Assembly: GCA_023433925.1 (NCBI GenBank)
Contig: JAEYTO010000106.1
Span: 1 to 42,477 of the forward strand
Reading direction: 5' to 3'
From: Pseudomonadota bacterium
Lineage (GTDB): Bacteria > Desulfobacterota > Desulfovibrionia > Desulfovibrionales > Desulfovibrionaceae
DNA: 42,477 bases
Shown here: one piece after another, positions 31,948-40,626 of the stretch
How the letters are laid out: each line of letters starts with the position of its first letter
Numbering within the stretch: position 1 is the first letter of the stretch
Position numbers and translations under genes: made by a program
The notes under the pieces: generated by a model
What the model saw: the letters and a program-made list of their open reading frames with translations, nothing else
What the model was told of the DNA's origin: nothing
The model's database searches: none

Positions 31948-34368
31948 ATGAACAAGCCACTACCCCTTGCCCCCGCGCGCCTGCGGGCCACGTTGCCCAT
32001 CGAGGCGGTGCCCTTTTCCGATTCGCGCGGCATACCCCGCCGCGAGCGCTTCGAGCCCCCGCAGCCTAGGGCCCTGCGCGCCCTGCGCCTGGCCGTGTCC
32101 ATTCCGGGCAACGAGTACAACGTCTATCTTTCGGGCGAGGAGAGCCTCGGCCGCACCTATTTCCTGCGCCACTTCCTGGAGCCCTTGGCGATCCAGGCCG
32201 AGACGCCGCCCGATGTGCTCTACGTCTACAACTTCGAGGACGAGGACCGGCCCAGGGCCATCCTCCTTCCGGCCGGCCTGGGCCGGTCCTTCAAGTCCGA
32301 GCTGGCCAAGGCCGTGACGCTTTTGCGCGAGCGCATCCCCGGCAGCCTGGAGCAGGACGCCTTCGTGCAGCGCCGCGAGGACCTGCTCAAGACCTACCAG
32401 ACCGCCAAGGACGACCTCTACACGCGCATGGAGAAAGAGGCCGAGCGCAAAGGCTTCGCCCTGGGCGTGGAGACCGAGGGTCAGCTCACCCTGGCCCCGA
32501 GGCTCAAGGGCAAGACCCTGTCCATCGAGGAGTTCGAGAAGCTCGACAACGAGACCCAGCGCGCCTTGCGCGCCAGGCGCGACGAGGTGCTCCTGGCCAT
32601 GAATGGCATGCTCCGCCAGGTCCAGGCCGCCGAGCGCGGCTTCACGGAGCAGGAGCGCGGCATCGAGCGCGAGTTCGCCTCCCGCGAGGCGCACGAGATC
32701 CTCGCCCCCCTGCGCGAGCGCTTCTCCGCCCATGACAAGGTCCTGGCCTACCTCACGGCCCTGGAGGCCGACGTGCTGGCCAATCTTGAGCGCTTCGCGC
32801 CCAAGCCCGAGGCCCAGGCCCAGAACCAGGCCCAGCTGGCGCAGCCCGAGACCGCGTCCATCGAGGATTTCTGCACCCGCTACGAGGCCCACCTGCTCGT
32901 GGACAACGCGGGCCTCGCGGGCGCGCCGGTCATCGTCGAGGACCATCCGACCTACTTCAACCTCCTGGGCAGCCTGGAGCGCGAGAGCGAGCTGGGAGCC
33001 CTGTTCACGGACTTCACGCTCATCAAGCCCGGCGCCCTGCACAAGGCCAACCACGGCTACCTCATCCTCAAGGCCGACGACGTGCTCACCGCGCCCTCGG
33101 CCTGGGAGGGCCTGCTGCGCGCCCTGCGCTCCGGCCTCGCGCGCATCGAGGACCCCTCCGAGCACACGGAACAGGTGCGCACGCGGACCATCGAGCCCGA
33201 GCCCATCCCGCTCCAGGTCAAGATCCTGCTCGTGGGCAACGACGAGGTCTACGAGCACCTGCTCTATCACGACAGCCGCTTCCGCAAGCTGTTCAAGATC
33301 AAGGCCCATCTGCAGAACCACGTGGACCGCTCCGAGGCCGACATCGTGGCCTTCCTCCAGCGTTGCGGCGAGATCATCGACGACGCCGGCCTGCTGCCCT
33401 TCGACCGCGCGGCCTTGGCCGGCCTGGTGGACCACGCCTCGCGCATCGTCGAGGACCAGACTAGGCTGTCCCTGCACTTCCCGCTCATGCGCGAGCTGAT
33501 GATCGAGGCCTCGGCCATGGCCAAGCTGCAAGGGCGTGACATGGTGGACGCGGCCATCCTCCAGGAGGCCCAGGCCGCGCGCGACTTCCGGGCCAACCTC
33601 TATGAAGAGGAGTTCATGGCCGACTACGACCGCGAGATCATCAAGGTCGCCACGTCGGGCTCGGCCGTGGGCCGCGTCAACGGCCTGTCCGTGACCTACT
33701 TCGGCGAGTACGAGTTCGGCCTGCCCCACCACATCGCCTGCACCGTGGGCGTGGGCCGCGAGGGCATCTTGGACCTGGAGCGCGAGGCCAAGCTGGGCGG
33801 GCCCATCCACACCAAGGCCATGATGATCCTCCAGAGCTATCTGCTCGGCCTGTTCGCCCACGACAAGCCGCTCATCCTCTCGGGCTCGCTGTGCTTCGAG
33901 CAGTCCTACGCCGAGGTCGAAGGCGACTCGGCCTCGGGCGCGGAGCTTGCCGCGCTCCTCTCGGCCCTGGCCGAGGCGCCCATCAACCTCTCGCTGGCTT
34001 TCACCGGCGCCGTGAACCAGTCCGGAGACATCATGGCCGTGGGCGGGGTGACGCGGAAGGTGGAGGGCTTCTTCGAGGTCTGCCGCCGCCGCGGCCTCAC
34101 GGGCGGGCAGGGCGTGATCATCCCGGCCGACAACGTGCGCAACCTCATGCTCAAGCCCGAGGTCGTGCGCGCCGTGGAGGAGGGGCAGTTCTCCATCTAT
34201 CCGGTCAAGTGCATCGAGGACGCCCTGGAGCTGCTCACCGGCCTGCCGGCCGGCACGCGCCAGGTCGACGGCGCTTATCCGGAGGGCTCGCTCTACCGCC
34301 GCGTGGACGACCGCCTGGCCGCCCTGGGCCTGGCCGCGGGCAGATTCTGGCAGAGCTGGAGGACCTAG
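31948..34368 (+). CDS. Lon-like ATP-dependent protease (AAA_32/LonC type)
   Basis: This 806-residue protein ends in a Lon-type protease domain. The catalytic dyad is S661 in EGDSASGAEL and K704 in GGVTRKVEGFF, with the 43-residue spacing of Lon. N-terminal and middle parts belong to the AAA_32 type, with a degenerate phosphate loop GEESLGRT (the usual GKT is GRT), a long coiled-coil insertion (about 130-270) and a later NHGYLILKADDVL segment. This family differs from classical Lon and its substrates are not known. The start ATG has a weak upstream AGAAG. Confidence 0.88.
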   Translation: MNKPLPLAPARLRATLPIEAVPFSDSRGIPRRERFEPPQPRALRALRLAVSIPGNEYNVYLSGEESLGRTYFLRHFLEPLAIQAETPPDVLYVYNFEDEDRPRAILLPAGLGRSFKSELAKAVTLLRERIPGSLEQDAFVQRREDLLKTYQTAKDDLYTRMEKEAERKGFALGVETEGQLTLAPRLKGKTLSIEEFEKLDNETQRALRARRDEVLLAMNGMLRQVQAAERGFTEQERGIEREFASREAHEILAPLRERFSAHDKVLAYLTALEADVLANLERFAPKPEAQAQNQAQLAQPETASIEDFCTRYEAHLLVDNAGLAGAPVIVEDHPTYFNLLGSLERESELGALFTDFTLIKPGALHKANHGYLILKADDVLTAPSAWEGLLRALRSGLARIEDPSEHTEQVRTRTIEPEPIPLQVKILLVGNDEVYEHLLYHDSRFRKLFKIKAHLQNHVDRSEADIVAFLQRCGEIIDDAGLLPFDRAALAGLVDHASRIVEDQTRLSLHFPLMRELMIEASAMAKLQGRDMVDAAILQEAQAARDFRANLYEEEFMADYDREIIKVATSGSAVGRVNGLSVTYFGEYEFGLPHHIACTVGVGREGILDLEREAKLGGPIHTKAMMILQSYLLGLFAHDKPLILSGSLCFEQSYAEVEGDSASGAELAALLSALAEAPINLSLAFTGAVNQSGDIMAVGGVTRKVEGFFEVCRRRGLTGGQGVIIPADNVRNLMLKPEVVRAVEEGQFSIYPVKCIEDALELLTGLPAGTRQVDGAYPEGSLYRRVDDRLAALGLAAGRFWQSWRT

Positions 34369-34521
34369 GGCGGACAGAGCCGGGGAGGGCGCCGCCCTCT
34401 CCCGGCTCTTCCGCAAACCGTTTCCATTCGCGCCAGCGCCTTGCCATTCCCCGATTCGGCTCTTAGGTTATACATCGACCTCAAGGCCGCAAGCTAGACC
34501 CTTCGACATTAAGCCAGCCAC

Positions 34522-35787
34522 ATGAGCATTCCCGAGCAAATACCCGCCGCGCCGCGGGCCGCGCGGGCCGGACCGCGGCCCGGCGGCATCCTGCGGGCCC
34601 TGCGCCATCGCAACTACCGCCTGTTCTTCGCCGGCCAGGGCATCTCCCTGGTGGGCACGTGGATGCAGGCCATGGCCCAGGCCTGGCTGGTCTATAGCCT
34701 GAGCGGATCGAGCTTCATGCTCGGCCTGGTGGGTTTCGCCGGCCAGGTTCCCGTGTTCCTCTTGTCCGTGCTCGGCGGCGCGGTGGCCGACGAGCGCAGC
34801 AAGCGGGCCATCCTGATCTGGACCCAAGCCCTGTCCATGCTCCTGGCCCTGACAGCCGCGCTGCTGACCCTGTCCGGGGCCGTGCAGGTCTGGCACGTCA
34901 TCCTGCTGGCCACGAGCCTGGGCGTGGTCAACGCCTTCGACATCCCCGCGCGGCAGGCCTTCGTCATGGAGATGGTCGGCCGCGAGGACCTGCACAACGC
35001 CATCGCGCTGAACTCCTCCATGTTCAACAGCGCGCGCGTGCTCGGGCCGACCCTGGCCGGCCTGCTGGTGCCCCTGGTCGGCGAGGGCTGGTGCTTCCTG
35101 TTCAACTCCGCGAGCTACCTGACGGTCATCGCCGGGCTCCTGCTCATGCGCCTGGAGCGGCCCGCGGCCAAGATGAACGCAGGCACGGCCTGGCAGCGCA
35201 TCCGCGACGGATTGTCCTTCGCCGCCGGCCACGCGACCATCCGCACCCTGCTCCTCCTCGTGGGCCTGAGCAACCTGCTGGGCTTGTCCTATCACGTGCT
35301 CATGCCGGTCTTCGCCGACCGCATCCTCGGCGGCGGCCCCATGAGCCTGGGGCTGCTCATGGGCGCGACCGGGCTGGGCGCCTTTGCCGGGGCCATGCTC
35401 CTGGCCGCGCGGCGCGACGCCCTGGGTCTGGGCCGCTGGGTCATCCGCGCGGGCCTGAGCTTCGGCGCAAGCCTCATGCTCTTCTCCGTGTCGCGCTCGT
35501 TCCTGCTCTCGGCATTCCTGCTCGTGCCCGTGGGCTTCTCCATGGTGGTCCTCATGGCCGCGGCCAACACCCTCATCCAGCAGACAGCTCCGGACGGCTA
35601 CCGGGGGCGGGTCATGGCCCTGTACTCCATGATGGTCGTGGGCATGGCCCCCTTCGGGGCGCTCATCACCGGCGGGTTGGCCCACGTGCTCGGTCCTCAG
35701 GCCACGGTCTTCGCGGGCGGGCTGGCCTGCCTGGTCGCCGTGGCCGCGTTCCGGCCGGCGCTGGTCCGCTGCACGCGCGGCTGCTGA
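34522..35787 (+). CDS. MFS transporter (EntS-like family)
   Basis: The 421-residue protein has about 12 membrane segments and the MFS_3 pattern with GTWMQAMAQAWLVYSLSGSS near the N-terminus and ADERSKRAILI in the loop between helices 2 and 3. It resembles siderophore-type or drug exporters of the EntS group. The substrate is not known. There is no clear Shine-Dalgarno. A GGTTATACAT about 60 bases upstream might be a -10. It follows the Lon-like gene after 153 bases, including a GC-rich stem-loop at 34379-34403. Confidence 0.85.
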   Translation: MSIPEQIPAAPRAARAGPRPGGILRALRHRNYRLFFAGQGISLVGTWMQAMAQAWLVYSLSGSSFMLGLVGFAGQVPVFLLSVLGGAVADERSKRAILIWTQALSMLLALTAALLTLSGAVQVWHVILLATSLGVVNAFDIPARQAFVMEMVGREDLHNAIALNSSMFNSARVLGPTLAGLLVPLVGEGWCFLFNSASYLTVIAGLLLMRLERPAAKMNAGTAWQRIRDGLSFAAGHATIRTLLLLVGLSNLLGLSYHVLMPVFADRILGGGPMSLGLLMGATGLGAFAGAMLLAARRDALGLGRWVIRAGLSFGASLMLFSVSRSFLLSAFLLVPVGFSMVVLMAAANTLIQQTAPDGYRGRVMALYSMMVVGMAPFGALITGGLAHVLGPQATVFAGGLACLVAVAAFRPALVRCTRGC

Positions 35788-35847
35788 GCCCGCGCCCGGC
35801 TTGTCCCCGTGACCGGCCGGCCCATCAACCCCTTGTCCCTCCTCAAG

Positions 35848-35927
35848 TTTACAATAAGTCCTGGCCTCGCATTTATTCCTGCCGTATACTCCTCAGCACT
35901 GTATCTTTGCGATAGATAGTGTATAGA
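35848..35927 (+). promoter_or_regulatory. AT-rich promoter region before an unknown gene
   Basis: The gap 35788-35995 has a locally AT-rich stretch with TTTACA (35848) and TTTATT (35872) 18 bases apart, and TATACT (35885) and TATAGA (35922) further down. An imperfect inverted repeat, CACTGTATC and GATAGATAGTG, spans about 35896-35920. I cannot say which pair is used. Confidence 0.3.
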
Positions 35928-35995
35928 ACGCTTCTGGGCCAGCGCACGGGCTCCGACATCCCTCGCGCCGGCCCGCCTGCGGCTCTGGAGGAGCG

Positions 35996-36766
35996 ATGTC
36001 CAAGGCATGGATCAGGGGCAAGCGCCCCGCCTTTGTGCGCGACGTCCTGCGCGACTTCTGCCTGGCCAGCCGCCAGCTCGAAGTGCAGTTCCGCCATTAT
36101 GACGCCGACAGGCGCCTCAATTTCGAGGAGCTGCGCGATCTCCTGGGCCAGGAGATGAACAAGGGCCTGCTCTGGCGGCTCAAGGACACAGCGCACCACC
36201 TCTTCCGCAACGAGCCCGCCGAGCGGCTCGTGGGCCGCTTCCTGGACTGGTCCATGGGCTATATCTTCCACGAGGTCATCAAGATCAAGGAGGATGCCTA
36301 CCAGCAGGCCAACTACGGCCAGTGGTTCCGGCAGGTCCAGGGTTCGCCCATGCCGGCCGAGGAATCGGACATAACCCGCGAGCTCTACAAGGTCGTCGAC
36401 CAGACGCGCGAGTCCATTGAACGCGAAATTGCACGCGTGCGCTTCATTCTTGCGCACTGCCGCAGGCTTTTCCCCCTGTATCTGGCCGATCACAAGGACA
36501 ACATCCTGCTGGCCCGCCTGCTCTTCGAGGAGAACGACCTGGCCAGGGAAGTTTTTGGCAGCGATTTTGCTAGCTTTGTTCGCGCCATATACGGCAATGA
36601 GCCCGAAATCATGTACGTATACGCGTCCAGGAGCCTGCGCCAGGGCGGCTGGATGGAGGACGCGGCCAGGGCCGTGGATGAGGCCGCCCGCATGTGCGCG
36701 TCGAATCCCTTGGTGTTGCAGGAAAAGGAAATAGTTGATAGTTGGCAGAGGAAGCTGAAAGTCTAA
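35996..36766 (+). CDS. Conserved-looking protein of unknown function
   Basis: I do not recognise this 256-residue protein. It has no signal peptide or membrane segment, is rich in Arg, Glu and aromatic residues, and looks helical. It has segments such as LNFEELRDLLGQEMNKGLLW and LFRNEPAERLVGRFLDWSMGY. The Shine-Dalgarno CTGGAGGAGCG is strong, and codon use matches neighbours, so the gene is real. It lies 41 bases before the LysM lipoprotein gene on the same strand and may be cotranscribed. A cytoplasmic role is likely. Confidence 0.75.
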   Translation: MSKAWIRGKRPAFVRDVLRDFCLASRQLEVQFRHYDADRRLNFEELRDLLGQEMNKGLLWRLKDTAHHLFRNEPAERLVGRFLDWSMGYIFHEVIKIKEDAYQQANYGQWFRQVQGSPMPAEESDITRELYKVVDQTRESIEREIARVRFILAHCRRLFPLYLADHKDNILLARLLFEENDLAREVFGSDFASFVRAIYGNEPEIMYVYASRSLRQGGWMEDAARAVDEAARMCASNPLVLQEKEIVDSWQRKLKV

Positions 36767-36806
36767 CTTTTGATCATTGCCTGGAGTTCAACTGGGAGGA
36801 GATACG

Positions 36807-37307
36807 ATGAAAAAGATCGCGCTTGTCATCCTGGCCCTGGCGCTCGTGGGCGCCTGGGGCTGCGCCAAGAAGCAGACCACGGCCCAGACCGAGCCCGTGG
36901 CCCAGGCCGAGCCCGCGCCCGTTGCCGAGGAGCCCGCGCCCGCGCCGCAGGAGCCCGCGGCCCAGGCCGCTCCGACGGCGCGCGAGCTGTACGAGCAGCG
37001 CTACGCCGGCCTGCCCACCTCGCACACCGTGTCCAAGGGCGAATGCCTGTGGTGGATCTCCGAGTACCAGCAGGTCTACAACGACCCGTTCATGTGGCCG
37101 CTCATCTACAAGGCCAACCGCGGCCAGATCAGCAACCCCAACCTGATCCATCCGGGCCAGGTTCTGTCCATCCCGCGCGACGGCTTCAGCCTGGGTGACG
37201 TGACGTCCTCCCGCAAGATGGCCGGCGCGCCGTGGAAGAGCCTTGAGCCCGCCGAGACGGCCGTACTGCCCGCCCAGATCCGCTCCGAGCTGGGATACGG
37301 CTTCTAG
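36807..37307 (+). CDS. LysM-domain lipoprotein
   Basis: This 166-residue protein has a lipoprotein-like signal (MKKIALVILALALVGAWGC) with Cys after Gly; Trp at -2 is unusual for a lipobox. A Pro/Ala/Glu-rich linker (about 20-60) follows. The LysM-like peptidoglycan-binding domain (about 70-125) has VSKGECLWWISEYQQVYND and HPGQVLSIPR. The ATG at 36807 follows GGGAGGAG. It is probably attached to the outer membrane or periplasmic face. Confidence 0.85.
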   Translation: MKKIALVILALALVGAWGCAKKQTTAQTEPVAQAEPAPVAEEPAPAPQEPAAQAAPTARELYEQRYAGLPTSHTVSKGECLWWISEYQQVYNDPFMWPLIYKANRGQISNPNLIHPGQVLSIPRDGFSLGDVTSSRKMAGAPWKSLEPAETAVLPAQIRSELGYGF

Positions 37308-37330
37308 CGGACCGTCGCGGAAAGGCCTTC

Positions 37331-37411
37331 CGGTCTTTTGCAACCCCCGCAAGGCTTGAGCAGCGCTCAAGCCTTGCGCATGCACGCTTCGCATCCAGCG
37401 GGCCATTCCGG
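37331..37411. repeat. Hairpin element family, copy 2
   Basis: A perfect 13-bp stem (CGCAAGGCTTGAG with CTCAAGCCTTGCG, 37348-37360 and 37366-37378, 5-nt loop) is in a block related to 26268-26345, with matching flanks. It follows the LysM gene and may end its transcript. Confidence 0.5.
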
Positions 37412-37528
37412 TCCATGCGGCCTGGTCACCAACAGATTGCCCAGGCTGGACGACGCGACGGATCCCCAGCCTCGAATTGCCGGAATCGCCGGTCGGCATT
37501 CTGGATTTCCGGCCCGACTCATGCTACG

Positions 37529-37564
37529 AAGGCGCTCCAGGCACCACGCCGGGGCGCCTTTTTT
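37529..37564 (+). terminator. Rho-independent terminator, or attenuator, before the HMGL gene
   Basis: A 9-bp stem with one G-U pair (aggcgctcc with ggggcgcct) is followed by T6. It lies 62 bases before the start of the HMGL-like gene. It may end the LysM transcript, or act in the leader of the next gene; no leader peptide or riboswitch was recognised in 37308-37625. Confidence 0.8.
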
Positions 37565-37625
37565 CACCCCGCCAGGCAGGCATTTCAGCCGCGTAGCGCG
37601 CCAACCCCATTGGGAGCATCGACGC

Positions 37626-39452
37626 ATGAGCCTTTTGCACCTGAACAAGACCGAGCGTAAGCTGGCTCTGAAGAACCCGGCCAATCCCGAGCTCTTCCGG
37701 CGGATATACCCCTACTCGCAGATCAGCCGCATCAGCTTCGACGACCGCTTCCTCATGCCCCGCCCGGCCGAGCCCATGTTCATCACGGACACCACGTTCC
37801 GCGACGGACAGCAGGCCCGGCCGCCATACACCGTGGAGCAGATCAGCCACATCTTCGACCTGCTGCACAAACTCGGCGGCAAGTCCGGGCTCATCCGCGC
37901 GAGCGAGTTCTTCCTCTATTCGGACAAGGACCGCCGCGCCGTGGAAGCCTGCCTGGACAAGGGCTACAAATTTCCCTGCGTCACCGGCTGGATCAGGGCC
38001 AATACCAAGGACCTCAAGCTGGTCAAGGACATGGGCCTGACCGAGACGGGCATGCTCACCTCGGTTTCGGACTACCATATCTACCTGAAGCTTCAGAAGA
38101 ACCGCAAGCAGGCCATGGACGACTACCTCGAAGTCATCGAGAAGGCGCTCGCCTGGGGCATCACCCCGCGCTGCCACTTCGAGGACATCACCCGCGCCGA
38201 CATCCACGGCTTCTGCATACCCTTCGCCCAGAAGCTCATGCAGCTCTCCAAGGAGAGCCACCTGCCGGTGAAGATTCGTCTGTGCGACACCATGGGCTAC
38301 GGCGTGCCCTATCCGGGCAGCGACCTGCCGCGTTCCGTGGGGCGCATCGTGCGCGCCTTCACCGACGAGGCCGAGGTGCCCGGCGAATGGCTCGAATGGC
38401 ACGGCCACAACGACTTCCACAAGGTGCTCGTCAACGGCGTCATGGCCTGGCTCTACGGCTGCGGCGGCATCAACGGCACCCTGCTCGGTTTCGGAGAGCG
38501 CACGGGCAACTCGCCCATCGAGGCCCTGGTCATCGAGTACATCCAGCTCACGGGCAACGACGACGCGGCCGAGACGCAGGTCATCACCGAGATCGCCGAG
38601 TACTTCGAAAAGGAGCTCGGCTATCGCGTGCCGGACAACTATCCCTTCGTGGGCAAGGACTTCAACGCCACGAGCGCGGGCATCCACGTGGACGGGCTGC
38701 TCAAGAACGAAGAGATCTACAACATCTTCGACACCGGCAAGATCCTGAACCGCACGGTGCCCATCATCATCACGGACAAGTCCGGCCGCGCCGGCGTGGC
38801 CTACTGGATCAACAACCAGCTCGGGCTGCCCGAGGACGCGCGGATCGACAAGCGCCACCCGGCCGTGGGCAAGATCCACGAGGCCATCGAGAAGGCCTAT
38901 CAGGCCGGCCGCACGACCTCCGTCTCCAACCAGGAGATGCGCTCCCTCGTGAAGCGCTATCTGCCCGAGCTGTTCGTCTCGGAGTTCGACCACCTCAAGC
39001 GGCTCGCCAACAGCCTCTCGGCCAGGCTCGTGCAGCGCCTGTCCGAATCGGACGCCGTGCGCTCCATGGACCCGGACATCGCGGGCAAGGCCGTCGAGGC
39101 CTTCGTGGAGGAGTATCCGTTCATCCAGTTCGTCAACCTGGTGGACACCAAGGGGTGCGTTGTCGAGCGCGTGGTGGCCAACGCCGAGGACAAGCCCAAG
39201 TACGTGACCCTGACCCGGGGCACGGACCTCTCCAACCGCGAGTGGTTCATCATGCCCGTGCAGTCCGGCAAGCTGCACGTCACGAACTTCTACCAGTCGC
39301 AGTACACGGGCAAGCTCCTGCTGACCGTGTCCGCGCCCGTGTTTGACGCCCAGGACAACGTGCGCGGCGTTCTCGGGGCGGACATCCGCTTCGAGGAGCT
39401 GCTCAAGCGCTACAGCGAGCTGGATCAGCAGGATCCGGCCGAGATGATCTAG
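37626..39452 (+). CDS. HMGL-like (isopropylmalate/homocitrate-synthase-type) enzyme with a C-terminal Cache-like domain
   Basis: The N-terminal part (to about 400) is a DRE-TIM metallolyase: ITDTTFRDGQQARPPY contains the metal-binding Asp and catalytic Arg, and WHGHNDFHK the HxH metal ligands. GGINGTLLGFGERTGNSPIE and FVGKDFNATSAGIHVDG are family signatures. The C-terminal part (about 470-608) is not the LeuA regulatory domain. It resembles a Cache/PDC sensor, with FIQFVNLVDTKGCVV, DLSNREWF and VSAPVFDAQDNVRGVLGADI. The protein has no signal or membrane segment, so the sensor would be cytosolic. The ATG has GGGAG upstream. Substrate is uncertain: isopropylmalate, homocitrate or citramalate chemistry. 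Confidence 0.85.
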   Translation: MSLLHLNKTERKLALKNPANPELFRRIYPYSQISRISFDDRFLMPRPAEPMFITDTTFRDGQQARPPYTVEQISHIFDLLHKLGGKSGLIRASEFFLYSDKDRRAVEACLDKGYKFPCVTGWIRANTKDLKLVKDMGLTETGMLTSVSDYHIYLKLQKNRKQAMDDYLEVIEKALAWGITPRCHFEDITRADIHGFCIPFAQKLMQLSKESHLPVKIRLCDTMGYGVPYPGSDLPRSVGRIVRAFTDEAEVPGEWLEWHGHNDFHKVLVNGVMAWLYGCGGINGTLLGFGERTGNSPIEALVIEYIQLTGNDDAAETQVITEIAEYFEKELGYRVPDNYPFVGKDFNATSAGIHVDGLLKNEEIYNIFDTGKILNRTVPIIITDKSGRAGVAYWINNQLGLPEDARIDKRHPAVGKIHEAIEKAYQAGRTTSVSNQEMRSLVKRYLPELFVSEFDHLKRLANSLSARLVQRLSESDAVRSMDPDIAGKAVEAFVEEYPFIQFVNLVDTKGCVVERVVANAEDKPKYVTLTRGTDLSNREWFIMPVQSGKLHVTNFYQSQYTGKLLLTVSAPVFDAQDNVRGVLGADIRFEELLKRYSELDQQDPAEMI

Positions 39453-39472
39453 GCCGGGAAGGGAGGACGCGC

Positions 39473-40252
39473 ATGCCCCGAAGCTGGAGGAACCCGCGCG
39501 CCGCCCTCGCGGCGGCCCTGGCCGCCTGCCTGCTGCTGAGCGCCTGCGCCGGCAAGAGTCCGATCTATCAGGCCGGCAGGGGCGCGGGGGGCTCCCGCCA
39601 AGCGCCGGCCGTGGTCGTGAGCGAGCCGGTCCAAACGGGCAAGACCAAGCCCTATACGGTCCTGGGCGAAACCTACCACCCCCTGCCGACCTCCGACGGC
39701 TACTCGGAGGAGGGCCTGGCCTCCTGGTACGGCAAGGACTTCCACGGCAAGCGCACGGCCAACGGCGAGATCTACGACATGCACAAGGTCAGCGCCGCGC
39801 ACAAGCTCCTGCCCCTGGGCTCGCGCGTGCGCGTAACCAACCTGGAGAACGGCAAGACCCTCTCCCTGAGCATCAATGACCGCGGCCCCTTCGTCAAAGG
39901 CCGCATCATCGACCTGTCCTACGAGGCCGCCAGGCAGCTCGGCACGCTGGACAAGGGCGTGACCATGGTGCGCGTGGAGAGCGTGGGCGGCATACCGGGC
40001 GCCATTGACGGCAACATCCCCGGCCCGTTCTACATCCAGGTGGGTTCGTTCAGCCTGCGCGACAACGCCGAAAAGCTCAAGAACGACATGGTCGTGAGCG
40101 GCTACCGCTCCACGCGCCTCGTGGAGGCGCAGGTCGAAGGCGCCACGTGGTGGCGCGTGCAGGCCGGCGAGTTCCAGAGTCTGGCCACGGCCCGCCTGGA
40201 GCTGAACCGGCTGGCCCTGACCTATACCGAAGCCTTCGTGGTGGCCCGCTAG
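39473..40252 (+). CDS. rlpA: RlpA-like septal-ring lipoprotein
   Basis: RlpA is a lytic transglycosylase-type protein that acts on denuded peptidoglycan. The 259-residue protein has a lipobox (LLLSAC), a double-psi beta-barrel domain (about 80-170) with EGLASWYGKDFHGKRTANGE and INDRGPFVKGRIIDLSYEAA, and a C-terminal SPOR domain (about 180-259) with FYIQVGSFSLRDNAEKLK. GGAAGGGAGG precedes the ATG. It is 20 bases after the HMGL-like gene and probably cotranscribed. Confidence 0.93.
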   Translation: MPRSWRNPRAALAAALAACLLLSACAGKSPIYQAGRGAGGSRQAPAVVVSEPVQTGKTKPYTVLGETYHPLPTSDGYSEEGLASWYGKDFHGKRTANGEIYDMHKVSAAHKLLPLGSRVRVTNLENGKTLSLSINDRGPFVKGRIIDLSYEAARQLGTLDKGVTMVRVESVGGIPGAIDGNIPGPFYIQVGSFSLRDNAEKLKNDMVVSGYRSTRLVEAQVEGATWWRVQAGEFQSLATARLELNRLALTYTEAFVVAR

Positions 40253-40271
40253 GCGTCGGCCGGACGGAGAG

Positions 40272-40297
40272 CCGGGAGAGGGTCAGCCCCCTCCCGG
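40272..40297. terminator. Convergent stem-loop between rlpA and the IHF-like gene
   Basis: A near-perfect GC-rich stem (ccgggag.ggg with ccc.ctcccgg) lies in the 70-base gap between convergent genes. There is no long T-run on either side. Confidence 0.5.
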
Positions 40298-40322
40298 AAC
40301 GTGACGAATCAGGCCGGTCCCA

Positions 40323-40619
40323 CTATTCCTCTTCGCCGTTCAGCTCGCTACGGAACTTGCGCGACAGGCGGAAGACCACGACCTTGCGCGGGGGCAGGGT
40401 GATGGTCTCGTTGGTCTGGGGATTGCGCCCCTTGCGCGCCCGCTTGTCATAGGCCTCGAACTTGCCGAAGCCGCTGATGAGCAGGGAATGGTCGCGCTTG
40501 ACGGACTGCTTCATGAGATCGAGCAGGGTTTCCACGTGGCCCTTGATCTCGGCCCGGTTCAGGTCCGTCTTCTCGTAGATGAAATCCACGATCTCGGCCT
40601 TGGTGAGCGTCTTGTTCAT
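40323..40619 (-). CDS. HU/IHF-family DNA-bending protein (IHF-alpha-like)
   Basis: The 98-residue protein has the HU/IHF fold: MNKTLTKAEIVDFIYEKTDL, SLLISGFGKFEAYDKRARKG and the DNA-contacting GRNPQTNETITLPPRKVV arm. IHF-alpha is favoured, but HU cannot be ruled out. It starts 7 bases after the HIT gene stop, with a poor Shine-Dalgarno, so it may depend on translation of the upstream gene. The start at 40619 is preferred over a longer frame because the family begins here. Confidence 0.9.
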   Translation of the reverse strand: MNKTLTKAEIVDFIYEKTDLNRAEIKGHVETLLDLMKQSVKRDHSLLISGFGKFEAYDKRARKGRNPQTNETITLPPRKVVVFRLSRKFRSELNGEEE

Positions 40620-40626
40620 GTGCGGC

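Noticed and set aside
37626..39452. Calling the HMGL-like gene leuA
   Set aside because: The C-terminal domain is not the LeuA regulatory domain and the substrate cannot be told from the sequence.
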